A DNA stretch of 64,000 nt from Betaproteobacteria bacterium (GCA_004297625.1 SCTY01000022.1:123833-187832); one strand, 5' to 3'. Shown: positions 12,457 to 21,354, numbered from the stretch's first letter. Notes: generated from the sequence alone by a model not told the origin. Numbers and translations: made by a program.

Positions 12457-13118
12457 GCGCCGCCGTCGTCAATGGCATAGCCCGCCCCGCGCACCGTGCG
12501 TATCGCCCGCTCGCCCAGCTTCTTGCGCAGGTTGTGGATGTGCACTTCCACTGCGTTGCTCGCCACCTCCTCGCCCCAGCCGTAGATGCGCTCCTCGAGC
12601 TGGGCACGGGAAAGCACCGTGCCCGGGCGCTCGAGCAGCGTGCCGAGGAGAGCGAATTCGCGCGTCGAGACCGGAATGTCCCTGCCGCGAAGCGTGACCT
12701 TGCGGGTCGCCGGATCGAGGACCAAGTCGCCGCACGTGATGCGCGGCCCGGAGCGCCCGGTCCGCCGGCGCACCACGGCGCGCACGCGCGCCGCAAGCTC
12801 GCCGAGGTCGAAGGGCTTCACGAGATAATCGTCGGCGCCCTCGTCGAGGCCCTTCACCCGGTCGGTCACCGCGTCGCGCGCCGTGATGATGAGCACGGGC
12901 ACCGGGTTCTCCTGCCGGCGGATGTCTTGCAGCAGCGTGTAGCCGTCTTTCCGGGGCAGCCCGAGGTCCAGCAGAACGGCGGCGTAATTCTCCGCCTGCA
13001 GGGCGAGCTCGGCGGCACGGCCGTCCTGCACCCAGTCCACCACGAAATCCTCCTGGCGCAGGCCGGTCTGAATGCCGGCCCCGATCATGGCGTCGTCCTC
13101 GACGAGCAGCAGCCGCAT
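12429..13118 (-). CDS. OmpR/PhoB-family response regulator (QseB-like)
   Basis: 229 aa. The N-terminal receiver domain has acidic pair Glu7-Asp8-Asp9, phospho-acceptor Asp51 (VLLDLGLP) and Lys101 (LVKPF). The C-terminal winged-helix domain ends in VEVHIHNLRKKLG and the RTVRGAGY motif. It starts 2 nt after the protease stop and overlaps the kinase gene by 28 nt. It probably controls this operon and envelope genes; no binding site was identified. Confidence 0.93.
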   Translation of the reverse strand: MRLLLVEDDAMIGAGIQTGLRQEDFVVDWVQDGRAAELALQAENYAAVLLDLGLPRKDGYTLLQDIRRQENPVPVLIITARDAVTDRVKGLDEGADDYLVKPFDLGELAARVRAVVRRRTGRSGPRITCGDLVLDPATRKVTLRGRDIPVSTREFALLGTLLERPGTVLSRAQLEERIYGWGEEVASNAVEVHIHNLRKKLGERAIRTVRGAGYAIDDGGACRSGESSS

Positions 13119-13120
13119 CG

Positions 13121-14545
13121 TCAGCTGAGATCGATCGGCACGTACATTTTCGCCTCCTCGCGCTGGACGAGAAGCGCCACGTGCTTGCCGGACGTGTCGA
13201 GCAGCTTGCGCAGCTCGTCTACGCTGCGGACCGGGTGGTTGTTGAGCGCGAGGATCACGTCGCCGGGCTGCACCCCGGCCTTTGCCGCGGCGCCGGCGGC
13301 ATTTTCGACGACGAGACCGCCGTTCGCGTGCAGCTCGCCGCGCTCCTCGGTCGTAAGCGGCCGCACCACCACGCCGAGCTTCCCGGAATTCGCGGGCGGA
13401 GCGTCGTTCGAAGCCACGGTCTCGTTCGGCAGCTCGCCGACGTTCACCGAAAGCGTCTGCTCCTTGCCGTTGCGCCACACGCGTACCTGCGCCGTCCGCC
13501 CTGGAGGCGTATCGGCGACGAGCTCGGGCAGCGACGCCGATTCATCGATCGGCGTGCTATTCCAGGCGAGGATGACATCGCCCGGCTTGATCCCGGCGCG
13601 CGCCGCCGGCGCGTCCTCGTCCACCGAGCTCACCAGCGCGCCTTCGGCCTTCGGCAGCCCGAAGGACTGGGCGAGGCTCTGGTCCACGGACTGGATCGCG
13701 ATGCCGATGCGCCCGCGCGTCACCTTGCCGTACTTCTGCAGCTGGTCCTTCACGTGCATCGCGACGTCGATGGGAATCGCGAACGAAAGTCCCATGTAGC
13801 CGCCGGTCTGGCTGTAGATCTGCGAATTGATGCCGATCACGTCGCCCGCAAGGTCGAAGAGCGGCCCGCCGGAGTTGCCGGGGTTCACCGCGACGTCGGT
13901 CTGGATGAATGGAACGTAGCCATCGCCCGGCAGCGAGCGCGACTTCGCCGAGACGATGCCGGCGGTGACCGAGTTGTCGAACCCGAAGGGCGAGCCCATC
14001 GCTACCACCCATTGTCCAACTTTGACGTTCTGCGCGCTGCCGATATGCACTACCGGCAGATCCTTCGCATCGATCTTGAGGAGCGCGACGTCGCTCTTAG
14101 CGTCGGTGCCCACCACCTTGGCCCTGAACTCGCGCCGGTCGGTGAGCTTCACCTGGACCCTTTTGGCGCCATCGACGACGTGCGCGTTGGTCAGGATGTA
14201 GCCGTCCGGGCTCACGATGAAGCCCGAGCCGATCCCGCGCATGGGCGCCTGCTTGGGCACCGGCACGCCGAAATAGCGGAAGAACGGGTAGAGCGGGTCG
14301 CCCCTGTCGAGCGGCGGCTGCTCGTTGGTCGCCGCAACCGTGGTGACGCTGATATTGACCACCGCGGGTCCGGCCTTCTCGGCCAGGCCGCTGAAGTCGG
14401 GCGCCGCCAGCGCGACCGGCGCGCCCTGGGCCGCGGCGGGCCTGGCGGCCGCCGGCACGTACGCGGCATCGGACGATGCGCACCCGGCGAGGAGCGCCGG
14501 CAGCAATACCGAGAACGCGGCGGCGTATGCGGATAGTGTTTTCAT
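13121..14545 (-). CDS. HtrA/Deg-type periplasmic serine protease, predicted lipoprotein
   Basis: 474 aa. The signal peptide ends in a lipobox (LLAGC, Cys22), so the protein is probably membrane-anchored, unlike soluble DegP. The trypsin-like domain has His122 (TNAHVVDG), Asp152 (SDVALLK) and Ser225 (NPGNSGGP). Two PDZ domains follow (about 275-365 and 385-470). It degrades or refolds damaged envelope proteins. Its ATG overlaps the EF-hand gene stop (ATGA) and the regulator gene begins 2 nt downstream, so protease and two-component system form one operon. Confidence 0.93.
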   Translation of the reverse strand: MKTLSAYAAAFSVLLPALLAGCASSDAAYVPAAARPAAAQGAPVALAAPDFSGLAEKAGPAVVNISVTTVAATNEQPPLDRGDPLYPFFRYFGVPVPKQAPMRGIGSGFIVSPDGYILTNAHVVDGAKRVQVKLTDRREFRAKVVGTDAKSDVALLKIDAKDLPVVHIGSAQNVKVGQWVVAMGSPFGFDNSVTAGIVSAKSRSLPGDGYVPFIQTDVAVNPGNSGGPLFDLAGDVIGINSQIYSQTGGYMGLSFAIPIDVAMHVKDQLQKYGKVTRGRIGIAIQSVDQSLAQSFGLPKAEGALVSSVDEDAPAARAGIKPGDVILAWNSTPIDESASLPELVADTPPGRTAQVRVWRNGKEQTLSVNVGELPNETVASNDAPPANSGKLGVVVRPLTTEERGELHANGGLVVENAAGAAAKAGVQPGDVILALNNHPVRSVDELRKLLDTSGKHVALLVQREEAKMYVPIDLS

Positions 14546-14898
14546 GGCTGTGACTTCGTGTGGTTCGTGCTGGAGCCGCCGGCGCTCGAGCTCGATTCCT
14601 TGCTCCCTAGCGCGTGGCTCACCTTGTCCTTCACCGTGCGAAGGTCCTTCCTGGCCATGACGGCAAGATATTCCGTGCGGCTGAGCTTGCCGTCGTGGTT
14701 CTTGTCGGTGGTCTTGAATCTTTTCGCGAGGTAGGGATTGCCGGCCGCCTCCGACTTGGAGAGCTGGCCGTCGTGGTTCGTGTCGAGCGCGTTGAATCCC
14801 GGATCCTTGTCCTGCGACTTCGCTGTGGCACCGTAAGCCGACCCGAGGGCGAAGGCGAGGGCGGCCACGGCAAATGCAGCTGATTTTGCGAGTTTCAT
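14542..14898 (-). CDS. Secreted EF-hand protein
   Basis: 118 aa with a cleavable-looking signal peptide (about residues 1-24). Two EF-hand calcium loops are clear: DTNHDGQLSKSE and DKNHDGKLSRTE. The tail is Ser/Thr-rich and low-complexity. A GGAGG Shine-Dalgarno precedes ATG 14898 at good spacing. It is the first gene of the EF-hand-protease-regulator-kinase operon, so a periplasmic calcium-responsive role alongside the protease is plausible but unproven. Confidence 0.85.
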   Translation of the reverse strand: MKLAKSAAFAVAALAFALGSAYGATAKSQDKDPGFNALDTNHDGQLSKSEAAGNPYLAKRFKTTDKNHDGKLSRTEYLAVMARKDLRTVKDKVSHALGSKESSSSAGGSSTNHTKSQP

Positions 14899-14968
14899 TG
14901 AATCCTCCGAAGTTGGTAGAGAACTTGGCGACGATCATGCGCCAGGCCGCTTAACCGTCGCTTAAGGA

Positions 14969-15109
14969 ATGCCGGCCCGGTCCTGTACGCTGCCTCTCGG
15001 TCAGAGCCTGCTGCTCATCTGGCCGCAGCTCACCGGCCTGGTCGCCGCGGTAATCGTGATGTTCACCATCGCCTACGCGCTCTTGCAGCGCCAGGAGATC
15101 CGGGCGTAG
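14969..15109 (+). pseudogene. C-terminal remnant of an ABC-2 type permease
   Basis: A 46-codon frame (ATG 14969, TAG 15107) encodes one membrane helix followed by LLQRQEIRA. The helix context [11 protein letters not shown] plus a final RRQE-type tail is the usual extreme C-terminus of ABC-2 export permeases (YhhJ-like). Nothing upstream matches the rest of such a permease, so this is likely a gene relic left in the spacer. An AAGGA just before ATG 14969 leaves open that a single-span micropeptide is still made. Confidence 0.5.
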
Positions 15110-15163
15110 GCGCATCGGCCGGGCCGTTGACCGCCGCACCGGCAAGGAATAGAACGATCCGGC

Positions 15164-16924
15164 ATGACGCTGCCGTATCGCGCGCCCGTTCCAGAGATGC
15201 TCTTCGCTATGCGCGAGCTTGCGAAGCTCGACGAAGTAGCGGCACTGCCGGGCGGCGGGGCGCTCGATCTCGAGCTCGTGCGCTCGATCCTCGAGCAGGC
15301 CGCCTTGTTCGCCGAAGAGGTGCTCCTTCCGCTGAACCGCAGCGGCGATCAGAACGGCGCACGCCTCGAGAACGGCGCCGTGAAAACGCCGCCCGGCTTT
15401 GCGCACGCCTACCGCAAGTTCGTCGAGGCGGGCTGGCAGACGCTTGCCGCCAGGCCCGCGCACGGCGGCCAGGGAATGCCGTACCTCGTCGCAGCGGCGG
15501 TAAACGAGATGTGGGCCGCGTCGAATCTCGCGTTCTCGCTGTGCCTGCTCGCCAACGAGAACGCCGCCGAGACCCTCGCGCGCCACGCGTCGCCGGAGCT
15601 GAAGCAGCGGTACCTCGGGCGCATCGTGAAGGGCGAATGGACTGCCCCGATGGCGCTCACCGAGCCGCAGGCCGGCTCGGACCTTTCCCTGCTGCGCACG
15701 CGGGCGCTGCCCGACGCGGGCGCCTACCGGCTCTTCGGTACCAAGATTTTCATCACCTACGGCGAGCACGACTTTACGGACAACATCGTCCACCTCGTGC
15801 TCGCGCGGCTGCCCGATGCGCCGGAAGGCACGCGCGGCCTCTCCCTCTTTCTGGTGCCGAAATTCCTGGTGCATGCCGACGGCAGCCTGGGCGAGCGCAA
15901 CGATGTTCATTGCGTCTCGCTCGAGCACAAGCTCGGCCTGCGCGCGAGCCCGACCGCGGTGATGGCTTACGGACAGAAGGACGGTGCCGTCGGCTACCTC
16001 GTCGGCGAGCCGAACCGCGGCCTCGAAGCCATGTTCGTCATGATGAACCGCATGCGGCTCGGCGTCGGGATCGAAGGCCTCGCGATGGCGGAGCACGCCT
16101 ACCAGCAGGCGCGCGCGTACGCGCGCGAGCGGGTCCAGGGACGCGAGCCTGGTGCAGCGTCCGGCGGCGCGGTTCCGATCATCCGCCATCCCGATGTGCG
16201 CCGCATGCTCATGGAGATGAAGGCGCGCATCGAGGCGATGCGCGGGCTTTCGTACTACGCGGCGGCGCGCATGGACATCGCGGCGCGCCATCCGGACGCG
16301 GCCGAGCGCAGCGCGGCGCAGAACAGGGTCGACCTGCTGACGCCGGTGATCAAGGGATGGCAGACCGAGCAGGCGCAGGAAATCGTTTCGGCTGCGCTGC
16401 AGATCCACGGCGGCAGCGGCTACGTCGAAGAAACCGGCGTCGCGCAGCTGCTGCGCGACGTGCGCGTCACGAGCATCTATGAAGCGACGACCGGTATCCA
16501 GGCGGCGGACCTTACCTCGCGCAAGGTCGCGCGAGACGGCGGCGCCACGGTGGCGCGCCTCGCGAGCGAGGCGCGTGCCGTGTGCCGAGCACTCGCCGGC
16601 CGGCAGGACGATGACCGGCGTGCGATCGCTGCGCGCCTGGATGACGCTGTGCGGGCGCTCGAGGAGGCGACGCGCTATATCGTCGAGCACTCGGCGCGCG
16701 CTCCCGCAAACGTCGCTGCGGGAGCCGTACCGTATCTCATGCTGCTAGGCAGCGTCGCCGGCGGCTGGCAGCTTGCCCGCGCGGCGCTTGTTGCGGATGA
16801 ACCTTCCCGCGCGATCGTCGCACGCTACTACGCCGAGCACGTGCTGCCGCGCGCGAGGGCATACGCAGACGAAGTGTTGTTCGGCGCGGATTCCGTGCTG
16901 CGGCTGGACGGGGAGCGGTTTTAA
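15164..16924 (+). CDS. Acyl-CoA dehydrogenase, DmdC-like long family
   Basis: 586 aa FAD enzyme that introduces the 2,3-double bond into an acyl-CoA and passes electrons to ETF. It belongs to the roughly 590-aa subfamily with an extra C-terminal domain, which includes 3-methylmercaptopropionyl-CoA dehydrogenase. Visible motifs are the substrate/FAD loop [12 protein letters not shown] (about 164-175), [10 protein letters not shown] (197-206) and catalytic Glu440 in SIYEATTGIQ. A paralogue lies at 60863. Substrate unknown. The ribosome-binding site is weak. Confidence 0.9.
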   Translation: MTLPYRAPVPEMLFAMRELAKLDEVAALPGGGALDLELVRSILEQAALFAEEVLLPLNRSGDQNGARLENGAVKTPPGFAHAYRKFVEAGWQTLAARPAHGGQGMPYLVAAAVNEMWAASNLAFSLCLLANENAAETLARHASPELKQRYLGRIVKGEWTAPMALTEPQAGSDLSLLRTRALPDAGAYRLFGTKIFITYGEHDFTDNIVHLVLARLPDAPEGTRGLSLFLVPKFLVHADGSLGERNDVHCVSLEHKLGLRASPTAVMAYGQKDGAVGYLVGEPNRGLEAMFVMMNRMRLGVGIEGLAMAEHAYQQARAYARERVQGREPGAASGGAVPIIRHPDVRRMLMEMKARIEAMRGLSYYAAARMDIAARHPDAAERSAAQNRVDLLTPVIKGWQTEQAQEIVSAALQIHGGSGYVEETGVAQLLRDVRVTSIYEATTGIQAADLTSRKVARDGGATVARLASEARAVCRALAGRQDDDRRAIAARLDDAVRALEEATRYIVEHSARAPANVAAGAVPYLMLLGSVAGGWQLARAALVADEPSRAIVARYYAEHVLPRARAYADEVLFGADSVLRLDGERF

Positions 16925-16940
16925 TGTATTCCGTCGGACT

Positions 16941-16954
16941 TTAATCCTGGTCAA
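16941..16954 (+). promoter_or_regulatory. FNR/CRP-family-like box upstream of the nor operon
   Basis: The sequence TTAATCCTGGTCAA matches the FNR consensus TTGAT-N4-ATCAA at 8 of 10 positions. It lies 63 nt before the first gene of the nor operon, a sensible place for an FNR-, DNR- or NNR-type activator responding to low oxygen and NO. No clear -10 was found downstream, so the assignment is tentative. Confidence 0.4.
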
Positions 16955-17016
16955 TATCGGGCGGGGGTCGCGGGTGTAAACAACGTCTTAGCTCAGGAAA
17001 CGCTGTTGACGTCCCA

Positions 17017-17340
17017 GTGAAGCCTGTCGAGCTAAGCAACTTCTTTTTGCTCTTCTTCTCCGCGGCAAGCGTGATATTGCTGGGGGCGGCCTACGCGCTG
17101 CTTTTCGCCCTGGCCCGGCTCAGGAATCTGCCCAGGCTCATGCCGCTCGCGTACGCCTCGTATGCCGGGCTGTGCGCTTCGGTCTTGGCGCTCGCATACG
17201 CCGCGAACCTCTATAGCGGCGGAATCTGGGTTGCGCTGGTCATCGTGATGCTGATCGGCTACCTGCTCGCTCCTCACGCCGCATTCCGGCTGTGCAAGGG
17301 AATGCACGCGCAAACACTCGGACCTTTGGAAAAGGGGTAA
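17017..17340 (+). CDS. Small membrane protein leading the norCB operon
   Basis: 107 aa from GTG 17017, with three predicted helices (about 8-30, 42-65 and 70-90). No catalytic motif was recognised. It ends 3 nt before norC, so it is co-transcribed with the reductase and may help its assembly, as small membrane Nor accessory proteins (NorE/NorF types) are proposed to do; sequence similarity to those is not evident. The start is uncertain because the Shine-Dalgarno is distant. Confidence 0.65.
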   Translation: MKPVELSNFFLLFFSAASVILLGAAYALLFALARLRNLPRLMPLAYASYAGLCASVLALAYAANLYSGGIWVALVIVMLIGYLLAPHAAFRLCKGMHAQTLGPLEKG

Positions 17341-17343
17341 GTC

Positions 17344-17937
17344 ATGGACCAAACCGCCTGGTGGGCATCCGGATCGTTCTGGCGCAAAACGGCCATCTGG
17401 GTCACCGGCGCCTCGCTGGTGGCGCTGATCTTCCTGAGCATCGACAGCCTGGTGAAGATCAGCGCGGGCAGCCAGCGGGTCCCGGCCTACACCGTGGTCA
17501 ATCAGCGCGTCGATTACGTGCTCAACGAGGAGCGGCACGTGCAGCAGCCGAAGATCGGAGCCGAGCAGCCCCTCTTCGGGCGCAAGCTCGATGCCGAGCA
17601 GGCCGAAGCGCTCGTGCGGCACGGCAAGCTGACCGTGCAGGCGAAAAACTGCATGGACTGCCATACGCTTCTCGGCAACGGCGCGTATTACGCGCCCGAC
17701 CTCACCAAGGCGTGGCTGGATCCCGCGTGGGGCAGCGCGGCCGAGCGCGAGAAGGCGATGGTCGAATTCCTGCTCGATCCGACCGACAACGCGCGCAACA
17801 CGCTCGGGCGTCGCATGCCGAATCTGCATCTCACCGAGGATGAGGCGAAGTCCGTTACCGGGTTCCTCAAGTGGATGGCCGCTATCGACACCAACGGCTT
17901 CCCCTACAACTTCACTCCGATGAAGCAGGAGAACTGA
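17344..17937 (+). CDS. norC: Nitric oxide reductase cytochrome c subunit NorC
   Basis: 197 aa with one N-terminal membrane anchor (about 17-36) and a periplasmic c-type haem domain: Cys103-Met-Asp-Cys106-His107, followed by TLLGNGAYYAPDL. The likely axial ligand is Met158 (GRRMPNL). NorC passes electrons to NorB. It is longer than well-known NorC proteins (about 150 aa) owing to about 45 extra residues between the anchor and the haem motif. norB follows after 1 nt. Confidence 0.93.
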   Translation: MDQTAWWASGSFWRKTAIWVTGASLVALIFLSIDSLVKISAGSQRVPAYTVVNQRVDYVLNEERHVQQPKIGAEQPLFGRKLDAEQAEALVRHGKLTVQAKNCMDCHTLLGNGAYYAPDLTKAWLDPAWGSAAEREKAMVEFLLDPTDNARNTLGRRMPNLHLTEDEAKSVTGFLKWMAAIDTNGFPYNFTPMKQEN

Positions 17938-17938
17938 C

Positions 17939-19381
17939 ATGGCAGCCTTGGGCGAGATTTCCCTGTCGAACCTGAACGGCGGGCAGAAGCTGGCCGTCAA
18001 GTACTACGCGATGGCCGGCGTGCTTTTCGCGGCCCAGATCCTCTTCGGGCTGCTGGCCGGCCTGCAATACCTGATGCCGGACTTTCTCTTCGGCCAGCTC
18101 GACTTCTCCATCAACCGCATGGTGCACATCAATGCGCTGGTGGTCTGGCTGCTGTGCGGCTTCATCGGCTCGGTGTACTGGATGCTGGAAGAGGAGGCGC
18201 AGCGCCCGGTGGTGGGGCTGAAGCTCGGCAACCTCGTGTTCTGGGCGTTTGCTGCGGCGGTGACGATCGTCGTGATCGTCTACCTGCTGGTGCAAACGGG
18301 CCGCGGAGAGGTCGCGACCATCTGGCTGATCACCGAGGGGCGCGAATACATCGAGGCGCCGCGTTGGGCGGACATCGCGATAGTGGCGTCGGTGCTGGTG
18401 TTCTTCTACAACGTGGCGGGAACCTTTGCCAAAGGAAGGTATACGGGAATCGCCGGCGTCCTGGTACTCGACTTGATTGCGCTGTTCGGCCTTTACCTGG
18501 CGGGCATGTTCTTCACGCCCAATGTCTCGATCGACCAGTTCTGGTGGTGGTGGGTGATCCACCTGTGGGTCGAGGCGACGTGGGAAGTGCTCGTCGGCTG
18601 CATCCTCGCCTATGCGCTCATCAAGACGCTCGGCGCGCGCCGCGAGATCGTCGAAACATGGCTCTACGTCGAGGTGGCGCTGATGTTCGGCTCGGGGATC
18701 CTCGGCCTCGGGCACCACTACTTCTGGATCGGGACGCCCGATTACTGGCTCTCCATCGGCGGCTTCTTCTCGGCGCTGGAGCCGATTCCGCTCGTCGCCA
18801 TGGTGGTGCACGCGGTCTACGACTCGGGGACGCACAAGATGCAGAACAACAACCACCCGGCATTCGCGTGGATCATCGCCGCGGCTTTCGGCAACTTCCT
18901 GGGCGCCGGCGTGTGGGGCTTCATGCACACGCTGCCGCAAATCAACCTGTTCACGCACGGCACGCAGTGGACCGCCTCGCACGGCCACCTCGCGTTCTTC
19001 GGCGCATTCGCGACTGTCAACATCGCGTTCTTCTACCTCGCGATGCAGAAACTCCGCGGCGAGGTGTGGATGGGCGCGGGATTGCCCGATCGCGGCTGGA
19101 AATGGAAATGGTCGTTCGCGCTGCTCAACATCGGAATGCTCGGCATGACGGTCGCGCTGCTGGTCGCCGGGTACGTGCAATCCCAGATCGAGCGCGCGAT
19201 CGGCGGATCGAGCTGGTCGGCGTACTTCGACGCGCAGGCCCATCCGTGGTTCCAGCAGGGCATGTGGTGGCGCGAGGTCTTCGGGGTCGTCATCCTGATC
19301 GGGGTGGTCTTGCTCGCCTGGGATCTGCTCACGGTGGGCCGGCGCGAGACGCGCGTCATCCAGACGCTCGAGCCCGCATAG
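17939..19381 (+). CDS. norB: Nitric oxide reductase catalytic subunit NorB
   Basis: 480 aa, 12 predicted helices, haem-copper oxidase superfamily; reduces two NO to N2O at a haem b3/non-haem iron centre. All expected ligands are present: His63, His208, Glu212, His259, His260, Glu281, His348 and His350, offset by one from well-studied cNOR numbering. The Glu in HLWVEATWE is the non-haem iron ligand that distinguishes NOR from oxidases. norQ and norD, usually adjacent and needed for assembly, are absent from the window. Confidence 0.95.
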   Translation: MAALGEISLSNLNGGQKLAVKYYAMAGVLFAAQILFGLLAGLQYLMPDFLFGQLDFSINRMVHINALVVWLLCGFIGSVYWMLEEEAQRPVVGLKLGNLVFWAFAAAVTIVVIVYLLVQTGRGEVATIWLITEGREYIEAPRWADIAIVASVLVFFYNVAGTFAKGRYTGIAGVLVLDLIALFGLYLAGMFFTPNVSIDQFWWWWVIHLWVEATWEVLVGCILAYALIKTLGARREIVETWLYVEVALMFGSGILGLGHHYFWIGTPDYWLSIGGFFSALEPIPLVAMVVHAVYDSGTHKMQNNNHPAFAWIIAAAFGNFLGAGVWGFMHTLPQINLFTHGTQWTASHGHLAFFGAFATVNIAFFYLAMQKLRGEVWMGAGLPDRGWKWKWSFALLNIGMLGMTVALLVAGYVQSQIERAIGGSSWSAYFDAQAHPWFQQGMWWREVFGVVILIGVVLLAWDLLTVGRRETRVIQTLEPA

Positions 19382-19435
19382 CGCTCGCGCGCTTTAGGGA
19401 CGATCGCGCGGCGCGGGAGCGCAGTGGCGGGGCGG

Positions 19436-19441
19436 TATAAT
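19436..19441 (+). promoter_or_regulatory. Candidate -10 of ppiD
   Basis: TATAAT, a perfect -10 hexamer in a GC-rich 86-bp spacer, 26 nt before the ppiD ATG. No convincing -35 is visible. It implies a leader of roughly 20 nt. Confidence 0.5.
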
Positions 19442-19467
19442 CGCCCGCTTCGCCACCGCCTCGCGTC

Positions 19468-21354
19468 ATGTTCAATTTCGTTCACAAGTACAAGAAGGCC
19501 GTCACGGTCGTCCTCGGCCTCGTCGCCCTGACTTTCGTCTTCTGGGGCGTCGAGAACCGGGTGACGCGCAGCGGCCGGGAAACCGTCGCCAGCGTCAACG
19601 GCATGGAAATTTCCGTGCGCGAGTTCGAGGACGAGCTGCGCCGCCAGCAGGACCAGCTGCGCGAGCTCCTCGGCCGCAATTTCGACCCGGCTGCCTTGAA
19701 CACCCCCGAATCGCGGCGCCTGCTGCTCGACTCGCTCATCGCCCAGCGGCTGGTCGCCTCGGCGGCGGTTTCCTCGCGGATCGTGGTGACCGACGAGATG
19801 CTGCGCGACACGATCGCCTCGATCCCGGCGTTTCGCGGACCGGACGGCACTTTCTCCAAGGCGGCCTACGAGTCGGTGCTGCGCACGCAGAACCCGCCGA
19901 TGTCGCCCGCGCAGTTCGAAGCGCGGCTGCGCTACGAGCTTTCGCTCGGCCAGCTGACGCGCGCGGTCGCCGAGGCGGCGATCCCCTCGCGCACGGTCAC
20001 GGAGCGCCTGACGGCCCTCGAGGCGCAGCAGCGCGAGATTCAGGAAGCGCGCATCCCCGCGCAGCAGTTCCTCCCGCAGGTCAAGGTCGACGACGCCCAG
20101 GTCAAGGCTTATTACGAGGCCAACCCGGCCGAGTTCCGCACGCCCGAGCGCCTGAAGGCCGAGTACGTGGTGCTTTCCGCCGACGCCATCGCAGCGCAGG
20201 AAACCGTGTCCCCCCAGGAAGTCCGGCAGCAATGGGAGTCGACCTACGGGCCGAAGCTGCGCGAGAAGGAAGAGGCGCGCAAGAAGGCGCAGGCCATCGC
20301 CGCCGAGGTGAAGAAGCATCCGGAGAGCTTCGCGGAGGTGGCGAAGAAGGAGTCGCAGGACCCGGGCAGCAAGGACAACGGCGGCGACCTCGGCTTCTCG
20401 GCGCGCGGCTCGTTCGTCAAGCCCTACGAGGACGCGGTCTTTCGCATGCGCGAAGGCGAGATCTCGGATGTGGTCGAGTCGGAATTCGGCTTCCACATCA
20501 TCAAGCTGACCGGCATCCGCAAGAACGACGGCAAGGAAGAGCGCCGCTCTAGCCATATCCTCATCAGCGCTCCGGGCGACGCGAAGCCGTTCGAGGCGAT
20601 GCGAGGCCAGATCGAGGCCGACCTCAAGAAGCAGCGCGCCGCCCGCCGCTTTTCGGAGGCGGCCGACACCTTCAGCAACATGGTCTACGAGCAGTCGGAG
20701 AGCCTCAAGCCGGTCGCCGAGCGCTTCAAGCTCCAGATCCAGACCACCGGATGGGTCGCCCGCTCGCCCAATCAGGAGCTCGGCGCGCTGGACAACCCCA
20801 AGTTGATCGCCGCGCTGTTCTCCGGAGACTCGATCAACAACCGGCGCAACACCGACGCCGTCGAGGTCGCCCCGGGCACGCTCGTCTCGGCGCGCGTGGT
20901 CGACTACCAGCCGGAGGCGCAAAGAAAGTTCGAGGAAGTGAACAACGAGATCACCGACAAGCTGCGCCAGCGCCAGGCCGCCGAGCTTGCGCAGAAGGAA
21001 GGCGCCGCGAAGCTCGAGCAGCTGCGCAAGGGCGCGGATGCCGGCCTGAAATGGGGCGCGCCGAAAACGGTGTCGCGGCGCGAGCCGCAGGGGCTGAGCG
21101 GCGCGGTGTTGCGCTCGGTGGTCGGCGCGGACGTCAGCAAGCTGCCCGCGTACGTCGGCGTTCCGCTCCCCGAGGCCGGCTATCTACTGCTGCGCATTTC
21201 CAAGGTGATCGAAGCGGACCCGAAGGAGCAGGCGCAAGCGTCGAGCGCGCGCACTTCCGCGCTGCTCGGCGCTTCGCAATACGACGCTTATGTCGACAGC
21301 CTGCGCCAGCAGGCGAGCATCTCGATCAACCAGGCGAATCTGCAGGCGAAGTAG
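19468..21354 (+). CDS. ppiD: Periplasmic folding chaperone PpiD
   Basis: 628 aa, anchored by one N-terminal helix (about 12-28) with the body in the periplasm, where PpiD sits at the Sec translocon. A SurA-like chaperone domain (about 35-200) precedes a parvulin region (about 265-350, with DPGSKDNGGDLGF and GFHIIKL). The SHILI strand normally found at the start of a parvulin domain is absent there and appears at 361-366, after the last strand (see findings). The 3' end overlaps fabI tail-to-tail by 29 nt. Confidence 0.93.
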   Translation: MFNFVHKYKKAVTVVLGLVALTFVFWGVENRVTRSGRETVASVNGMEISVREFEDELRRQQDQLRELLGRNFDPAALNTPESRRLLLDSLIAQRLVASAAVSSRIVVTDEMLRDTIASIPAFRGPDGTFSKAAYESVLRTQNPPMSPAQFEARLRYELSLGQLTRAVAEAAIPSRTVTERLTALEAQQREIQEARIPAQQFLPQVKVDDAQVKAYYEANPAEFRTPERLKAEYVVLSADAIAAQETVSPQEVRQQWESTYGPKLREKEEARKKAQAIAAEVKKHPESFAEVAKKESQDPGSKDNGGDLGFSARGSFVKPYEDAVFRMREGEISDVVESEFGFHIIKLTGIRKNDGKEERRSSHILISAPGDAKPFEAMRGQIEADLKKQRAARRFSEAADTFSNMVYEQSESLKPVAERFKLQIQTTGWVARSPNQELGALDNPKLIAALFSGDSINNRRNTDAVEVAPGTLVSARVVDYQPEAQRKFEEVNNEITDKLRQRQAAELAQKEGAAKLEQLRKGADAGLKWGAPKTVSRREPQGLSGAVLRSVVGADVSKLPAYVGVPLPEAGYLLLRISKVIEADPKEQAQASSARTSALLGASQYDAYVDSLRQQASISINQANLQAK

